Below are positions 13,101-25,383 of a DNA stretch of 64,000 bases, in pieces (the first letter of the stretch is position 1; every line of letters begins with the position of its first letter). The DNA comes from Bugulina stolonifera. Taxonomy: Eukaryota > Bryozoa > Gymnolaemata > Cheilostomatida > Bugulidae. A program made the translations under genes and the position numbers. The notes under the pieces are model-generated. The model ran no database searches and was not told the origin of the DNA. It worked only from the letters and a program-made list of their open reading frames with translations. The stretch lies in assembly GCA_935421135.1 (NCBI GenBank), contig OW285196.1:15373001-15437000 (forward strand), read 5' to 3'.

Positions 13101-16100
13101 GTCCAACTCCAAACCCTAACCCATCAGGTACATATGTTATGTTACATGTTTTGTAGAAAAACTTTTTAATGTATGTGCTGTACCAAATTCTGCCGCACAA
13201 AAAATCTCAACTGGTCACAACTTACCATTGGCTGAAGTGGTGAACCTAAAATGTGATCCAGTGGACATGGGATTTGCACTGTGAAAAAGAATTTTGCCTG
13301 AGCTGCCAGTTCCCGTCTGTCGTCCTGATGACAGAGAGGTAGTGTCAAATTGTGAAGCAACTACTGTTGGTTCTTGCTGACCAAATCCTGATACAATTGA
13401 AGTTGAAACAGCGAATGCTGATTTCGCTTTAGTTGAACTACCGAATCCTGATCCAGCTGAAGTTGAACTACCGAATCCTGATCCAGCTGAAGTTAAACTA
13501 CCGAATCCTGATCCAGTTGAAGTTGAACAACCGAATCCTGATCCAGCTTTAGTTGAACTACCGAATCCTGATCCAGCTTTAGTTGAATTACCGAATCCTG
13601 ATCCAACTTTAGTTGGACTATCGAATCCTGATCCAGCTTTAGTTGAACTACCGAATCCTGATCCAGCTGAAGTTGAACTACCGAACCCTGATCCAGCTTT
13701 AGTTGAACTACCGAATCCTGATCCAACTTTAGTTGAACTACCGAATCCTGATCCAGTTGAAGTTGAACAACCGAATCCTGACCCAGCTGAAGTTGAACTA
13801 CCGAACCCTGATCCAGCTTTAGTTGAACTACCGAATCCTGATCCAGCTTTAGTTGAACTACCGAATCCTGATCCAGTTGAAGTTGAACAACCGAATCCTG
13901 ATCCAGCTGAAGTTGAACTACCGAATCCTGATCCAGCTGAAGTTAAACTACCGAATCCTGATCCAGTTAAAGTTGAACTACCGAATCCTGATCCAGCTTT
14001 AGTTGAACTACCGAATCCTGATCCAGCTGAAGTTAAACTACCGAATCCTGATCCAGTTGAAGTTGAACAACCGAATCCTGATCCAGCTTTAGTTGGACTA
14101 CCGAATCCTGATCCAGCTTTAGTTGAACTACCGAATCCTGATCCAGCTGAAGTTAAACTACCGAACCCTGATCCAGTTGAAGTTGAACAACCGAATCCTG
14201 ATCCAACTTTAGTTGGACTATCAAATCCTGATCCAGCTTTAGTTGAACTACCGAATCCTGATCCAGCTTTAGTTGAACTACCGAATCCTGATCCAGCTTT
14301 AGTTGAACTACCGAATCCTGATCCAGCTGAAGTTGAACTACCGAATCCTGATCCAGCTGAAGTTAAACTACCGAATCCTGATCCAGCTGAAGTTGAACTA
14401 CCGAATGAAGGTACAATTGAAACTGAGCTACTGGTTGATAGTGTAGCGGTTGCAGCTGGGTTTTTACATAGACCTGATGAAGTACGGAATCCTGATGCAG
14501 TTGTAGTTGCATTTCCAAATCCATCAATATCTGTACTTGCTATTGCTGTCAAGTCACTGGATATCTGGCAAGACAAATTACAAAGCGGCACTAACTTTGA
14601 TTATTGCTAATTTAAACAATACTGGCTACACGAAAAATCCCCTTAGTTTAGTGCTTTTACTGTGTTGCATGCGAAATAGCAACAAATGTGTATTTAAGAG
14701 TTGTCTACTCTTATGCACTTAAGAGAAGGAGAATGTAACTCCTGACTAGACCTGATTGGTTGAATGAACTGCGTGTAGATAGTAGAGTGTATTGTAAATA
14801 GGACAGGTTTATGTAGATAGACATATGCCTGGAGTAGACTGTGAGACACAGAGTGTAGACTAGAATATAGCCTAGAGCTAAGTGAGAATGAGGAGTGAAT
14901 GGACAGCAGTATAGACTGTCGACATAGATTATATATAGTCACACAGTGACAAGAGTGGACAACGACATGAACGATACACATATATATTATACACAACAAT
15001 GCATAAACTAGTGGAAAACACAAAAATGATAAAAAAAACCACAAAATAGAAAACCAAATAAAAACTAATAAAACACTAAAACAAAAGCACTAAAAACTAG
15101 ACTAAACTACAACAGTGTGGAGCGTAGGTGGATCGTATCCTACCCAGTAACTCGTATTAATGCGTACTAAGGAGCAAGGATATACGTGGAACAACTATCT
15201 CGTTGTAGACCTCGGAATAGAGTCGACACCGCCACATCCTAGACCACAGAACCAGAACCTACGCCACACAGCTTACTACATTGGAGATCAAGGTGCTGAC
15301 AACAGGACCTACAGACAGCGTACTACCACTACATACCACGTACAGCTGGTGAGTTCTAAGAACTTTGGCTCCAATTAAATGTTATAACTGACAATACCAA
15401 AACCCCGAATTTTAGTTATAACAACTGCACCATAGACTAACTCATGACATGACTTCCTGGTGTCGGTCTCAGCCAATAGTACGTCCTATTTTCACCAGGA
15501 GATACAAGGAGAGGAGGAACTGAAAATTGTTTACTCTATTATGAAGCGGATGCTCAGATAATGAAATCAATTTTATAAAATTCTATTGATTTCGAAAGAG
15601 GATCAGGAAATCTGACAAAGCTATCTGTGTTATTACGGCTATAGTAGGAAATAGAGCTTTTGCTTTTGAAATACAGAGTACTAGATAACATTGTGATACA
15701 TTGCATTTCTGTGCATCAGACATTGGCCGAATCAAAGACACTTGCACTAACCTTTGGCAAAGTCACTTTTGTTCCTTGATCTTGGTCTGTTAATGCTCCT
15801 TGTATTGTTCCGAGCTCCTCTGCTGACTCTCTTGCTTTGGCTACTGTTATCTCTGCAATGTATGTGTAACATTTGGTTATCTCACTCTCTAAATTAGTAT
15901 TGGTTTCCAGAGAAATGCTAAACATAGATATGTGTGGATTTTAACTGCCAAAGCACAGTCCTGTAGATCTGTAGATATTCAAGCCAACTCACAAAAGATT
16001 CCAAAGCTGTGCGATAGCCGCTGTAGAACTCTAGATAGCAGACCTACCATTCTCTTCTGGTACCCATTTCCCAATGCAGTCGGTGTCCAGATCACACGAC

Positions 16101-19100
16101 TCACAGAAGAATTGGTAACAGTTGTCACAGCCTAAAGTAACACTCTTTGTTTTGTGTTCAGAGCAGTTGATCTTCTGGTACTTGTTCTTTGATTGGATGA
16201 AGCTAGCGATGGATATCTTGTCATGTTCCAGATCGAATATGTCATCATGACTCTGGGGGTAGAATTTTTCAATGTTGCTTTAATGATATATTTGACTTTG
16301 GTATGAAAAGTATAAACTCTGTCAAAATCTGCTTGTTAACCTGAATGCGTTATATCCTTCTTTCTTATTAGTTCTGTTCCTGTTTGTTGAGAGGTTCTGC
16401 TCTAATGAAAGAGTAATTTTACAGAGGACAATAACACTTGTACGGGGTTCAAGGGCTTAGAATGTATAAAATTTATTCAAATACAGTTTTCATTGGAGGT
16501 TATTTGATACCTATTTTAGTTGTGTTCTCATACCTCTTCATGCCGTATGCATAGCGCCTTCTCGCACTGCACACAGAATGCAGCTGCAGACTCTTTCACC
16601 TCTGTCTTACAAGAATCACAGGCTATGTTCTCCTCAGAACTAGTTGCTGCTTTCATGGCTTCTCTGATTGGTCTCAAATCGTTCACTGCACATTTTTTTC
16701 TGGTTAAATAGTATACTATTTGACTTTTCCAGGGAATATACAGTAAATGCGAGGAGCAAAGTGATAAATTGAACAACCATGTTAGATACGATCGGTTTCT
16801 CCAAGAGCAAAAGATGAAGCTGTGCAGTGACCTGTGTCCTTAATTATATTGCTAAATGTAGTTTCTGTATAAGCTGCTTAGAATTTGGAGTTAGTATATT
16901 TCGCTCTAGAATAATAACCAAGGAAGCAGGTGTTATTCTAATATTGTTAGCAATATACTGACAAAACTGTCGCTGGTAACTCCAAAATAACCCAGGGAAA
17001 ATGTTTAACACTGAAGCAGAGGACTCTTCAGGCTAACAGAGGGGGAGGGTGGCAATCAGTCCAGTGATTGATTGCTATTGGTTAATAAAGTTTTAAAAGT
17101 TGCTGACTTTCAAGATTGGATAGCTTAGATACAAGTAGGCTTTATACTAATTATATTGCATTGAATTATGGCCCAAGCCTCAATAATAAGCCTAAAATCT
17201 ACAGTTCTTGAGTGAATTGTATTCTCTCGTAGGGTCTTTGATAGTCATACTACTGTTTAGTATGATCATATCATACTACATTGCACTTTACTTGGCCAGT
17301 TTCACAGTTATTTGGTGAAATTATAACAGGACAAGTTGCTCAAAAATAGTGTGCAGCACTGACCATATCTGAACATATCTATAACTTCCAAATGAAAAAT
17401 TAACTGTATGTAGATAACTGATGAGGCAGCAGTAAGTGATGTGTTGTTTTGTTGCCAATGGATGACGTTTGATGTCTACAACTGGTAATTTCTATTCGTA
17501 GTGATGGTCTCTCTAGACCAGGGGTTCCCAACCTGGGGTACATGTACCCCTCGGGTACATTTTAAAAATCCAGGGGGTACAAAACAACTTATCAAATTAA
17601 TACATTTGTGACAGTAATTTTCAATTACAAACTATGAATTATGAATTATCATTATTTATTACTGGACTGAACATCAAATGGCTCACTGATGCAAAAGAAG
17701 TTGAGCTAAACCAGTGTGAAAGCCATGAAACACAGCAATCGATGAAAGTTGTATTACGTATTTTCATTAAATAATTGATAAATAAAAATTTCATACCATA
17801 CTGCATTCATTTACCTGTTTAAGTGACAAATTTTGATAATGTATACATGTAAAAATATCAATCAAATTGAACCAAAGATATCCTTAATTAGACACAGTTT
17901 TACAAAAGCAGTACGTTGTTTGCTACAAGGGGTACGTTGTTTGCTACATGACTGCTAAGGGGTACTTGGGCTAAAAAATGTTGGGAACCCCTGATCTAGA
18001 CCATTACTTTATAATAGTGCTGGGCGGTGTTTCGGTGTCATTCAGTTTTTTCGGTTTTTTTCATTCGGTTCAAAAACCCCCAAAATTTGAAATGTGAACT
18101 GACACCGAATGCGGCGGTGCAGTTTTAAAAGTCAAACCGCGCCTGGCCTCTTAGCGCACCCACTTTCAATAATGGCTGGCGTTGAAAACACGTGAATTCA
18201 TGTTATGCTTCTTTCAATCCTTATTATTCGATGCTATCCTTGGAATTTATACTTAGCTGCAGCCATAATATTATCACCCAGTGGTTATTTATTGTGGTTT
18301 CACTCCTTTATAGCAGTTACGATTGCATATTTATTATAAATAATAAATATTTAATAATTGTTAACAGCTATTAAACTAAATGAAAATGGCTGCCATTTTA
18401 GTGCTTCTTTTAATCCTTATAATTCGATGCCATCCTTGGAATACAGACTTAGCTGCAGCCATCAATGTCACCCAGTAAGGGTTTACTGTAGTTTTCATTT
18501 GATTCTAGTAGTCAACATACTTGCCAAGTGTCTCAGGTTTCTCGGGACACCCCCGGGATTTGAAAATTGTCCCTACACTGTCCCAATGTCCTGATTTATA
18601 CCCCGGGAATTAGGAAATTGCTGCTCCAAAAAAATTTATTTATTATTGGGCCATTCCATGGGGACTGATCAAATTTGCGTGCTGGCCCGACTCAGATTTT
18701 TTTGAAAATTTGCAGGTTGAAAGAGCACCCTTGAATTAGTGGGAAACCACCAATTCTTTTTCTATTTGACCTCTTTGGTTCCCGCAGCAGCTCGTTGAAA
18801 AGTGGGAAAATGTGGTGGGGACAACTCCAAACGGACTTTTTTGAAATTCCTGGACATTCAAATTATTACTGTGGCCACTGTATGATACTTAGAGCTGTAA
18901 TTTTTGTTACATAGATACTTTTATATACGTGCTTCAGTTTCATTACTCATTCAGGCCTGTATGGTCAACATATTGAGCGTCAGAGGTCACTGAAAACACC
19001 TCTCGGAGCTAGCTTGACCCAAATTCACTGAAAATCGACCAAATAAACACTGCTGGATTTGATGAAAAGAAGGTTGATATAGAATAACTAAGGATTAGAG

Positions 19101-22100
19101 GTGCTCAACACAAGGATAAATGAATTTTTGAAAAGAAAACAAACTCTACAAAATGAACTGTATGGCGACAGCAGCTCGAATTCAACATGGCCGTCGTCCG
19201 AGTTGGCGTTTCAGGGCGTTATTCAAGGCTAAATCTACTAAACTTAGTAGTGAAAATTAATGGTGAAAATGTTGCTATATGTACAATTCACACCTGTAGA
19301 TTCCATTTCTGCAATAAAAACTTTGTCTTTTTGGGTCTAAAAGGCTGAATTCTCAGATTCAAATTTTACATATATTCGCTATAATATGGTGACTATATCG
19401 ACAATGCAGTTAATTGGCTATGGCCATAAAGGTCAGTTAAGACTTATTTTAAGGTGCAATTTGAGACTTGGCCTAGTTATGCAACCTACTTTGTGAAGAA
19501 AAATGGGTGAAATCCGTTTTACTAGCCTAAACATGCAGTTTTGTTAACTTTGCCATTACTCTTCCTTTCACACGTTTGTTAAATGAGGCAGAATAGCTAA
19601 GCTAAGCAGTATTTCCAGGTCAGACTTAACCAAGTATTGTTTAATGAAAAGGAGGGGGAAGAAGATGGAGCTCCATAGAACTAAGGCTTCTTTAATCAGT
19701 GGGTGAAGTGGTGTTGTAGCTCGGGATTATTTTTATGGTCACCATTAGTTATCAGATTCTAATCAAAAATATACACGCAAAATTATAGCGACAGCCCACA
19801 AACAATAGTTTCGACAAACTTACATAATAATTATATACATGTATTTAGCTTACAATTAAACCAGTCTTTACTAAATTAGCTTCAAAAATATTTTTTGTTC
19901 ATGATATGTGAATAGTTCCTTTTCCAGTGTATAAGTGTTGTACAGTATTTATTAGAAGAGATTGAATTTCAGCAGTTCATAGTATAACAATTATTATGGC
20001 CAGGTCAATATGGTTGTCTGCACTTAAAAAGGTAAGATCTGCTCTTCTTTTATTTACTGAGCATAATTTTTTTCAGATAAGTGGTTTTGTCTTTCGAAGG
20101 GTCAAAACTATCTCGATCGAAAATCAAGTTGTCGGTATAAGGAATGGTAAATTTGGCGAGGTGATGCTAGCAAGTACATTAAACATTATTACCTTTTGAA
20201 GCAAGCGAACACTTGTAATATAATTTCAACTTGCTAGGTACAACTAGACTAAGTCTCACAAAACCATATTCATATTTTTGATTACTCTGTTGATTAAAAG
20301 TTAATGCATGTCGCACCACTTACCTTAGTTGTGGTCATTTATATAGGATCAAAAAGATATTTTTTGAGCTAATTAGCAAACACCGGTTTAATTGTCAGCT
20401 ACATGTAAATATATATAAAAATAGTTAAAAGTTATTGTTCGAGGCCTGTGGCTATAGTTATGCATGTGCATGTACATGTATACATTTGATTAGAATTTGA
20501 TAACTAATGGTGACCCCAAAATTTGTCTTGAGCTAGTTTAAATAACCTTTAACTCCTCAGCCTTACCCACTGATTAAAGGTGCCTTAGTTCCATGGAGCA
20601 TCACTTTCTTCACCTTCTTTTTCACTAAACAATACTTGGTATAAGTCACACCTTGAAATACTGCTTAGATTAGCTATCTTACCTCATTTAACAAACGTGT
20701 GAAAGGACGAGTCATGGTAAAGTTACCAAAACTGCATGTTTGCGCTATTAAAAAGGATTTCACTGATTTTTCTTCACCAATAAGGTTGTATAACCAGGCC
20801 AAGTCCTTGTATTGAGCACCTTCAATACTTAGTTATTGTATATCAGCCTTTTTTTCATCAGATCCAGCAGTGTCTATTTGGTCGATTTTAAGTGAATTTG
20901 GGTCAAACTGGCTCAGAGAGGTGTTTTCGGTGACCTCTGACCCTCAATATGTTGACCATACAGGCTTGAATGAGTAATGAAACTGAAGCACATATATAAA
21001 AGTATCTATGCAACAAAAATTACAGCTCTAAGTATCATACAGTGGCCACAGTAATAATTTGAATGTTTAGGAATTTCGAAAAATTCAATTTGGAGTTGTC
21101 CCCACCACATTTTCCCACTTTTCAACAAGCTGCTGCCGAAACCACAGGGGTCCAATAGAAAAAAAATTAGTGGTTTCCGACTAATTCAAGGGTGCTCTTT
21201 CTACCTGCAAATTTTCAAAAGAATCTGAGTCGGGCCAGCACGCAAATTTGATCAGTCCCCATGGAATGGCCCTATTTCCTTTGGATTTTCCAAAACATTG
21301 GCTGAAAAAAGGTTGATCGTCGCAAATCCTGGGGAATTTTGCTAAATATAATGCTACACACCGTTTATTTTTAAAGTAGTTCGATGTCTACTGACTGTTG
21401 TGTCTATGCCAATAGCTACTAGTGATAGCCCAGACTCTGACTAATTCCTGAGCTATATTGGCAGTGTACTAAAGCCTCCCCAACAGTGGATAGCTATTTT
21501 ATATAAACCCTCTAATGTCAATGACAACCACCGCGCAAATGAAAGTTCACTCATTAATTATTTGCTTGTACAGATAATGTTTCCATTATTAGTCTGTTGG
21601 GTGTTAATTTAGCTGTTAAGCCAAACAATTCTCACAGTACAGACAAGCAAAAGACTCGGCAACTTTCAAAATTAAAATCAATGGGTCAAATTTATTTATT
21701 TTATTTCTAAAAGTAAATTAGGTTTTTAATATCAATATTATAATTATGCCTTCTGCATCCTCTAGTATTACTGATGGTGGTACCAATGACATAGCCAGGC
21801 ACACGCTGACCCGGAAGCATATCAAACCTGTTGTCTAAAAGCTGTCACGTCACATAAAAGCTTAGAAGATTTGTTTATTCTCAATGATTCTGAAGTTCAA
21901 AAGACAGGCTTACATTATGATTATAATTTTTAATATAATAATTATAAACTTAACTTATGAAAATACTGAATTATTAATATTATTATTATAATTCAGTGTT
22001 TTCATAAATAAAGCTATTTATATGTTTATAATTTAATAAAATGAAACAAAAATTTGGTTTCTAATAAATTATTATGTTGTAGCGAGTTTTATAGGTCTTC

Positions 22101-23526
22101 TTTAGATAATCCAACCTGAAGCACTCTTTGCAATTTCATTCCTATTCTAATTCTTCCCACCATTTTAAAACCATTCCAATATGCATGTAATATGAACATA
22201 CTTTTGACCACTAGAGCAGCATAGAAATACAAGTGAAATTGCCCTAACTACTGTCATTTTAGTGGCTCACAAAAAATATTTTGAATGCAGGAGAGTGCTC
22301 CTCTACCCCTCCTGCACCCTTTCTGGCAGCCCGCAACGTGGGCTGGCATGGCCTGCGGCCATGTCACCCGTCCTCCCTCTGGTCCGCGCATGTGTCCAGA
22401 TTTTTTACCCAGGTTACTTGGCAAGTATGGTAGTCAAACTTGCATATTGTTACAAATAATTAATATTTAATTATTGCAAATTATTGAACAAAATGGAAAT
22501 GGCGGCCATTTCCGGTAATGGCTGAAACTCCGAATTTATGTTATGCATCTCTCATTCTTTATAATTCGATGTCATCCTTTGAATAAATACTTAGCTACAG
22601 CCATAATTGTCACCCAGAGATGATTTACTTTAGTTTCACCGAATTCCAGTTGTTATACTTCCATATTATTGTAGATGATTGGCATTTATTAGAGAAAATT
22701 AAAAGTGGCCGCCATTACAGCTTAAAAGCAGGGTGTGACAACTCCAATATTGAGTATTTAATTTTCGGTTCGGTGTTTTTCATGAATTAAAAAAACTGAA
22801 TTAAACCGAGGGTAAGAAGACAACTTCGGTTTCATTCAGTTTTTTAAAAAAATTAGCAAAAATACTGAATGCACATGCAAATCAAAACCGCCCAGCACTA
22901 CTTTATAATTTGCAATAAATGATACAATAGTTGTCCGCATCTAAACATTCTTTTTACATACTGAATTGTTATGCAATGAGCAAACATGTTTATGTTGCAT
23001 TAAGTTTTTCTAGCAATAAAGTTTGTTATGAGCAGATAGGGACTTGGTTCCACATCAGTAAAAATAGCTTGTCCTTGACTGGCGTTTGAACTCGGTCATT
23101 GTACCAGCTCGGCTTCCTTAAAAACAGAAGCTTCTCTGGTGAGCATTACCTGTGTACTGAACCATCTGTTACGAAACACTCCTCTATGGTCACCTTTGAC
23201 CACACTTGGTGCATATTATTGAATTTTAAAACTGAATTGTACCGAACCGCTGCATTTTGAACAGAAAGAATGAAACCTGAAAAACTGAATGATACTGAAA
23301 CACCATGCAGCACTACAATGTATTATTATGTACTAGATAAGTCAGTCACTTACTTGCATATAGGACATGTTACATGTATATCCCCTGAACATCTCTCTCC
23401 GTAGAGACAGGGTAAACAGAACACATGAGTACATGGTAACTCTCTGGGATCTTCCATTTTTGTCCTCCTCTCCAAACAATAACCACATCTCTGTTCCTCA
23501 CTCTCCGCTGCATTAGCTGTTGCCAT
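7180..23526 (-). CDS. RBCC/TRIM-type E3 ubiquitin ligase with FG-like repeat insertion and propeller-like C-terminus
   Basis: Seen: 11 exons: 23526-23354, 16699-16534, 16252-16048, 15888-15752, 14564-13226, 12441-12284, 11944-11833, 11228-11023, 9458-9179, 8898-7963 and 7310-7180. Phases fit throughout (3,843 nt, 1,280 residues). RING C3HC4: C14, C17, C32, H34, C37, C40, C54, C57. B-box 1 about 84-112 (C-D-S-C, C-V-Q-C, C-I-R-H); B-box 2 about 141-165 (C-S-E-H, C-D-N-C, C-E-S-C-D). Then a helix (182-227), a low-complexity region (228-673) with 32 FG-like decapeptides, more linker, strongly charged coiled coil (about 764-926) and a C-terminal region of short hydrophobic strands (926-1280) resembling an NHL/WD-type beta-propeller. 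Known: TRIM proteins ubiquitinate targets through the RING and dimerise through the coiled coil. Inferred: the FG block is a lineage-specific insertion between B-box 2 and coiled coil. Start: first ATG in the RING exon. Intron 1 (6.7 kb) hosts nested transposons. No specific TRIM number can be given. Confidence 0.85.
7421..7720. repeat. 50-bp tandem repeat, 6 copies, last intron of TRIM-type gene
   Basis: Six exact-length 50-bp units (7421-7470 through 7671-7720), each containing TTATAACACTTAAGGTATC, with single-base differences only. Intronic. Confidence 0.95.
9679..10850. mobile_element. Non-autonomous TIR-type DNA element with a GC-rich left end
   Basis: The left end (CAGGGGCAGATTTTC) and right end (GTAAATCCGCCCATG) are imperfect inverted complements, and ATCAC flanks both sides (9674-9678 and 10851-10855), fitting a 5-bp target duplication. 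The left 150 bp is strikingly GC-rich (GGGGCGGAGCCCCGG) while the centre is very AT-rich. No transposase frame. Sits in the intron between the 11023-11228 and 9179-9458 exons of the TRIM-type gene. Confidence 0.5.
12561..12830. mobile_element. Short MITE with TTA target duplication (PIF/Harbinger-like)
   Basis: Terminal inverted repeats TAGTGTCTTCGCGACC (left) and its complement with one mismatch (right, ending GACACTA). Flanked on both sides by TTA (12558-12560 and 12831-12833), the 3-bp target typical of PIF/Harbinger. 270 bp, no coding capacity, inside an intron of the TRIM-type gene. Confidence 0.6.
13441..14400 (-). repeat. 30-bp in-frame coding repeat, 32 copies (FG-like decapeptides)
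   Basis: Exactly 960 bp of 30-bp units inside the largest exon of the TRIM-type gene. On the minus strand each encodes a decapeptide of the form G-S-G-F-G-S-S-T-K-A, with variants at the K/S/T and A/T positions and S/C before S-T. Copy number can change without altering frame. The reading frame stays open well beyond the array on both sides and is bordered by good splice sites, so it is coding. Confidence 0.93.
17519..17993. mobile_element. hAT-like MITE
   Basis: 475 bp bounded by inverted repeats CAGGGGTTCCCAAC and GTTGGGAACCCCTG. The flanks CTCTAGAC (17511-17518) and ATCTAGAC (17994-18001) match at 7 of 8 positions, the 8-bp target duplication expected of hAT elements. No ORF. In intron 1 of the TRIM-type gene. 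Confidence 0.75.
18516..22429. mobile_element. Nested hAT-like element inside the outer one
   Basis: Starts CATACTTGCCAAGT and ends with the exact complement. Flanked by the perfect 8-bp duplication GTAGTCAA (18508-18515 and 22430-22437). The outer element's 170-bp direct block resumes immediately after the right copy, confirming insertion. It carries a further foldback element at 18648-21272. Confidence 0.75.
18648..21272. mobile_element. Foldback element with very long inverted arms
   Basis: The left arm from 18648 (GGGCCATTCCATGGGGACTG) is inverted at the right end (finishing at 21272). Homology of the arms continues inward, with divergence, for most of 18648-19770 against 20470-21272, around an AT-rich centre. 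The left arm has about 350 bp (roughly 19080-19440) with no clear partner. TATT flanks both ends, a possible 4-bp duplication. No transposase frame. Innermost of three nested elements. Confidence 0.65.
23222..23313. mobile_element. Remnant of a hAT-like terminus
   Basis: Read on the minus strand from 23313, the sequence (AGTGCTGCATGGTGTTTCAG onward) resembles the left end of the 18015 element, including the CATTCAGTTTTT motif. No matching second end or target duplication found, so probably a truncated relative. Confidence 0.45.
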
Positions 23527-25383
23527 AGCTGCTGCTATAACTGTAGGCTGTAATAGAAAAGGAGAGGAGAAGACCCTGGAAACTGCTAGCAGTGCAGGAG
23601 TTGCGCTCCTTGACACTACAATTTACTAATACCTCATTTTAATCATAGTGTTTTCAATGTTATGCGCATAAACATGTTACAATCACTGTCTTGTAATAGT
23701 AACTGCCTTTGGTGGTTCAGATAGATAATGTTGCACTACTTACCTCCTACTAAATGAGAAGGGGAGCTTTTCCCTGTAACTGCAAGCTGTATCGTACGAC
23801 TGTGAAGTGCATGTGGCTGCAGGTTTAGGTATGCTGTGTAGCTTGTAGTACTAGAAGGGACTTCCCCATGTAGCTATAGGTTAACTAGGGCTCCCCCTAT
23901 ACCTGTATTATACTTAATAATTAGACAGACTGTTCATATTTCAATGAGCTATCGAGCTATTGCACTATGTGATAGCAGAATCAATATACTATTGATATCA
24001 AATATAGGACACAATTGGTTACCCTTAGTTTGCCAATAGACTTTTTGTCTTACTGGTAACATTTTTAGCCTATTGTACTTTGCAAAACCTGTAGTCTACA
24101 CTTCGTACCAGTGCATTTCCAGTGTAGCTAATATTATGTTATATATAATGTACATGTAGATCTAGTATACTATGGTATATAATTACATACGCGTATAACT
24201 ATACTATGTTATATAGAGTTAATGTAGCTATACTAGGTTAATATATAGAGTACATAATAGCTATATTTTTTTGGTTTGGTTTGGCTTGGCCATCCTACAT
24301 GTATGTATGTATGATTAACAAGAGCTCACCTTCCACAACAGGAGTGCATGGCTAGTGACCACTACATCAACCTGCCACCCCAATGTGGACCTCCCTATAT
24401 AGCTATACTTTGTTATATACAGTACAGAACATAGCTATATACTATGTGCTATGTTATATTATATAGTTCTTGTAGTTATATAAACTGCACAGCTATTTGT
24501 GATAGTTCGCTTGTAGCCTGCAGCTTGTATGGTGATCGCCCAGTAGATATTGAGCTATTAAACTGTAGCTAGTGTTACATACATGTAATATATACAGTGT
24601 ATGTTATATAAAATACATATATATATATATATGTATAATTATATAACATGGTATATATTATGCACTCTATATACGAGTAACATAGTATAGATACATGTAC
24701 CCTATGTAACATACAATGGTTCACAATAGATTATGGGTCGAGAAGCTCGGGCACTTTTATTTAGCATAAGCTTTTTAATGACCTTGTTTGCAAAAATTAC
24801 AAATTGATATCTTTTTGAACTTCAACATATCATAGTAGTGAAAACAGTCACCACCTTTAATACCCAGGTTGTAATTATGACATAACTATCAATTTCCTAA
24901 ATAAAGGAGCAGCCATGGCTGAGTGGTTAGAATCCCGGTCATGGTGGTGTTAGGAAGAGCATCCAGCAACAATTGCTCCTGTGCCTCATATAAAAGTCCT
25001 TGGGGTCATTCAAGCCAGCGTGACTTCAAGGCAACTACCCATGCCAAAAACAGCCATGTCATCTGGGCCTTTCTCACAGGGAGTTGGCCAGCACTGACAC
25101 CTGGTAGTGCTGGCTGCAAGGGGCTGGTTACGCCGAGGAGTATAAGCCGGTGAGAGGGATTTTATCAAACTCTCCCACATTAATTATAGAAGCATCATGG
25201 CTCTCAGATTTTTGCGAGAAAAAACAATAGCTAGCCCCGTAATTCGATTAGACAGCTATGCATTCTTTAAATATTTCAATTGTTTCTGGGGTGGATTACT
25301 ATAGCTACATTGTTAGGGATAGTAAAATATTATAAAATCACCTTTTCACAGTCACTAGAAATGGAGTGACTGACTGATCAATC
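23527..25383. other. Divergent intergenic region between TRIM-type gene and giant cysteine-rich gene
   Basis: Rich in TATATA and ACATGTA tracts (24150-24700). No convincing exon. Contains a SINE-like element at 24906-25160. Promoters of both flanking genes should lie here, but no clear core element could be assigned. Confidence 0.5.
24906..25160 (+). mobile_element. tRNA-derived SINE-like element
   Basis: Begins with a tRNA-type A box (TGGCTGAGTGG at about 24917) followed by a degenerate B-box-like GTTAGAATCCC, then a body containing GTGTTAGGAAGAGCATCCAG, a kind of core seen in SINEs of some marine animals. Not a functional tRNA: the A-to-B spacing is too short and no cloverleaf forms. Confidence 0.45.

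Larger units (their letters stand above)
18015..22900. mobile_element. Outer hAT-like non-autonomous element (host of nested insertions)
   Basis: Inverted termini TAGTGCTGGGCGGT (left) and its complement ending CAGCACTA (right), flanked by identical 8-bp duplications CTTTATAA (18007-18014 and 22901-22908). Subterminal sequence on both sides is rich in CATTCAGTTTTTT-type motifs. Internal direct copies of a roughly 170-bp block lie near 18195, 18390 and 22510. Most of the length is a second element inserted at 18516-22429; without it the host is about 970 bp. No transposase. Confidence 0.75.

Noticed and set aside
13441..14400. CRISPR-like regular spacing
   Set aside because: Units are contiguous with no unique spacers, lie in a eukaryotic coding exon and keep an open frame.
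16030..16047. A 17-nt intron followed by a mini-exon in the TRIM-type gene
   Set aside because: Too short for an intron. A normal acceptor with a TACTAAT branch-like motif at about 15889-15899 restores the phase.
22262..22470. Two overlapping 61-65-residue frames
   Set aside because: Inside the nested hAT-like element's GC-rich end; frames overlap and have no homology or splice sites.
24906..25000. Functional tRNA gene
   Set aside because: A box present, but B box degenerate and too close; no cloverleaf. Better as a SINE head.
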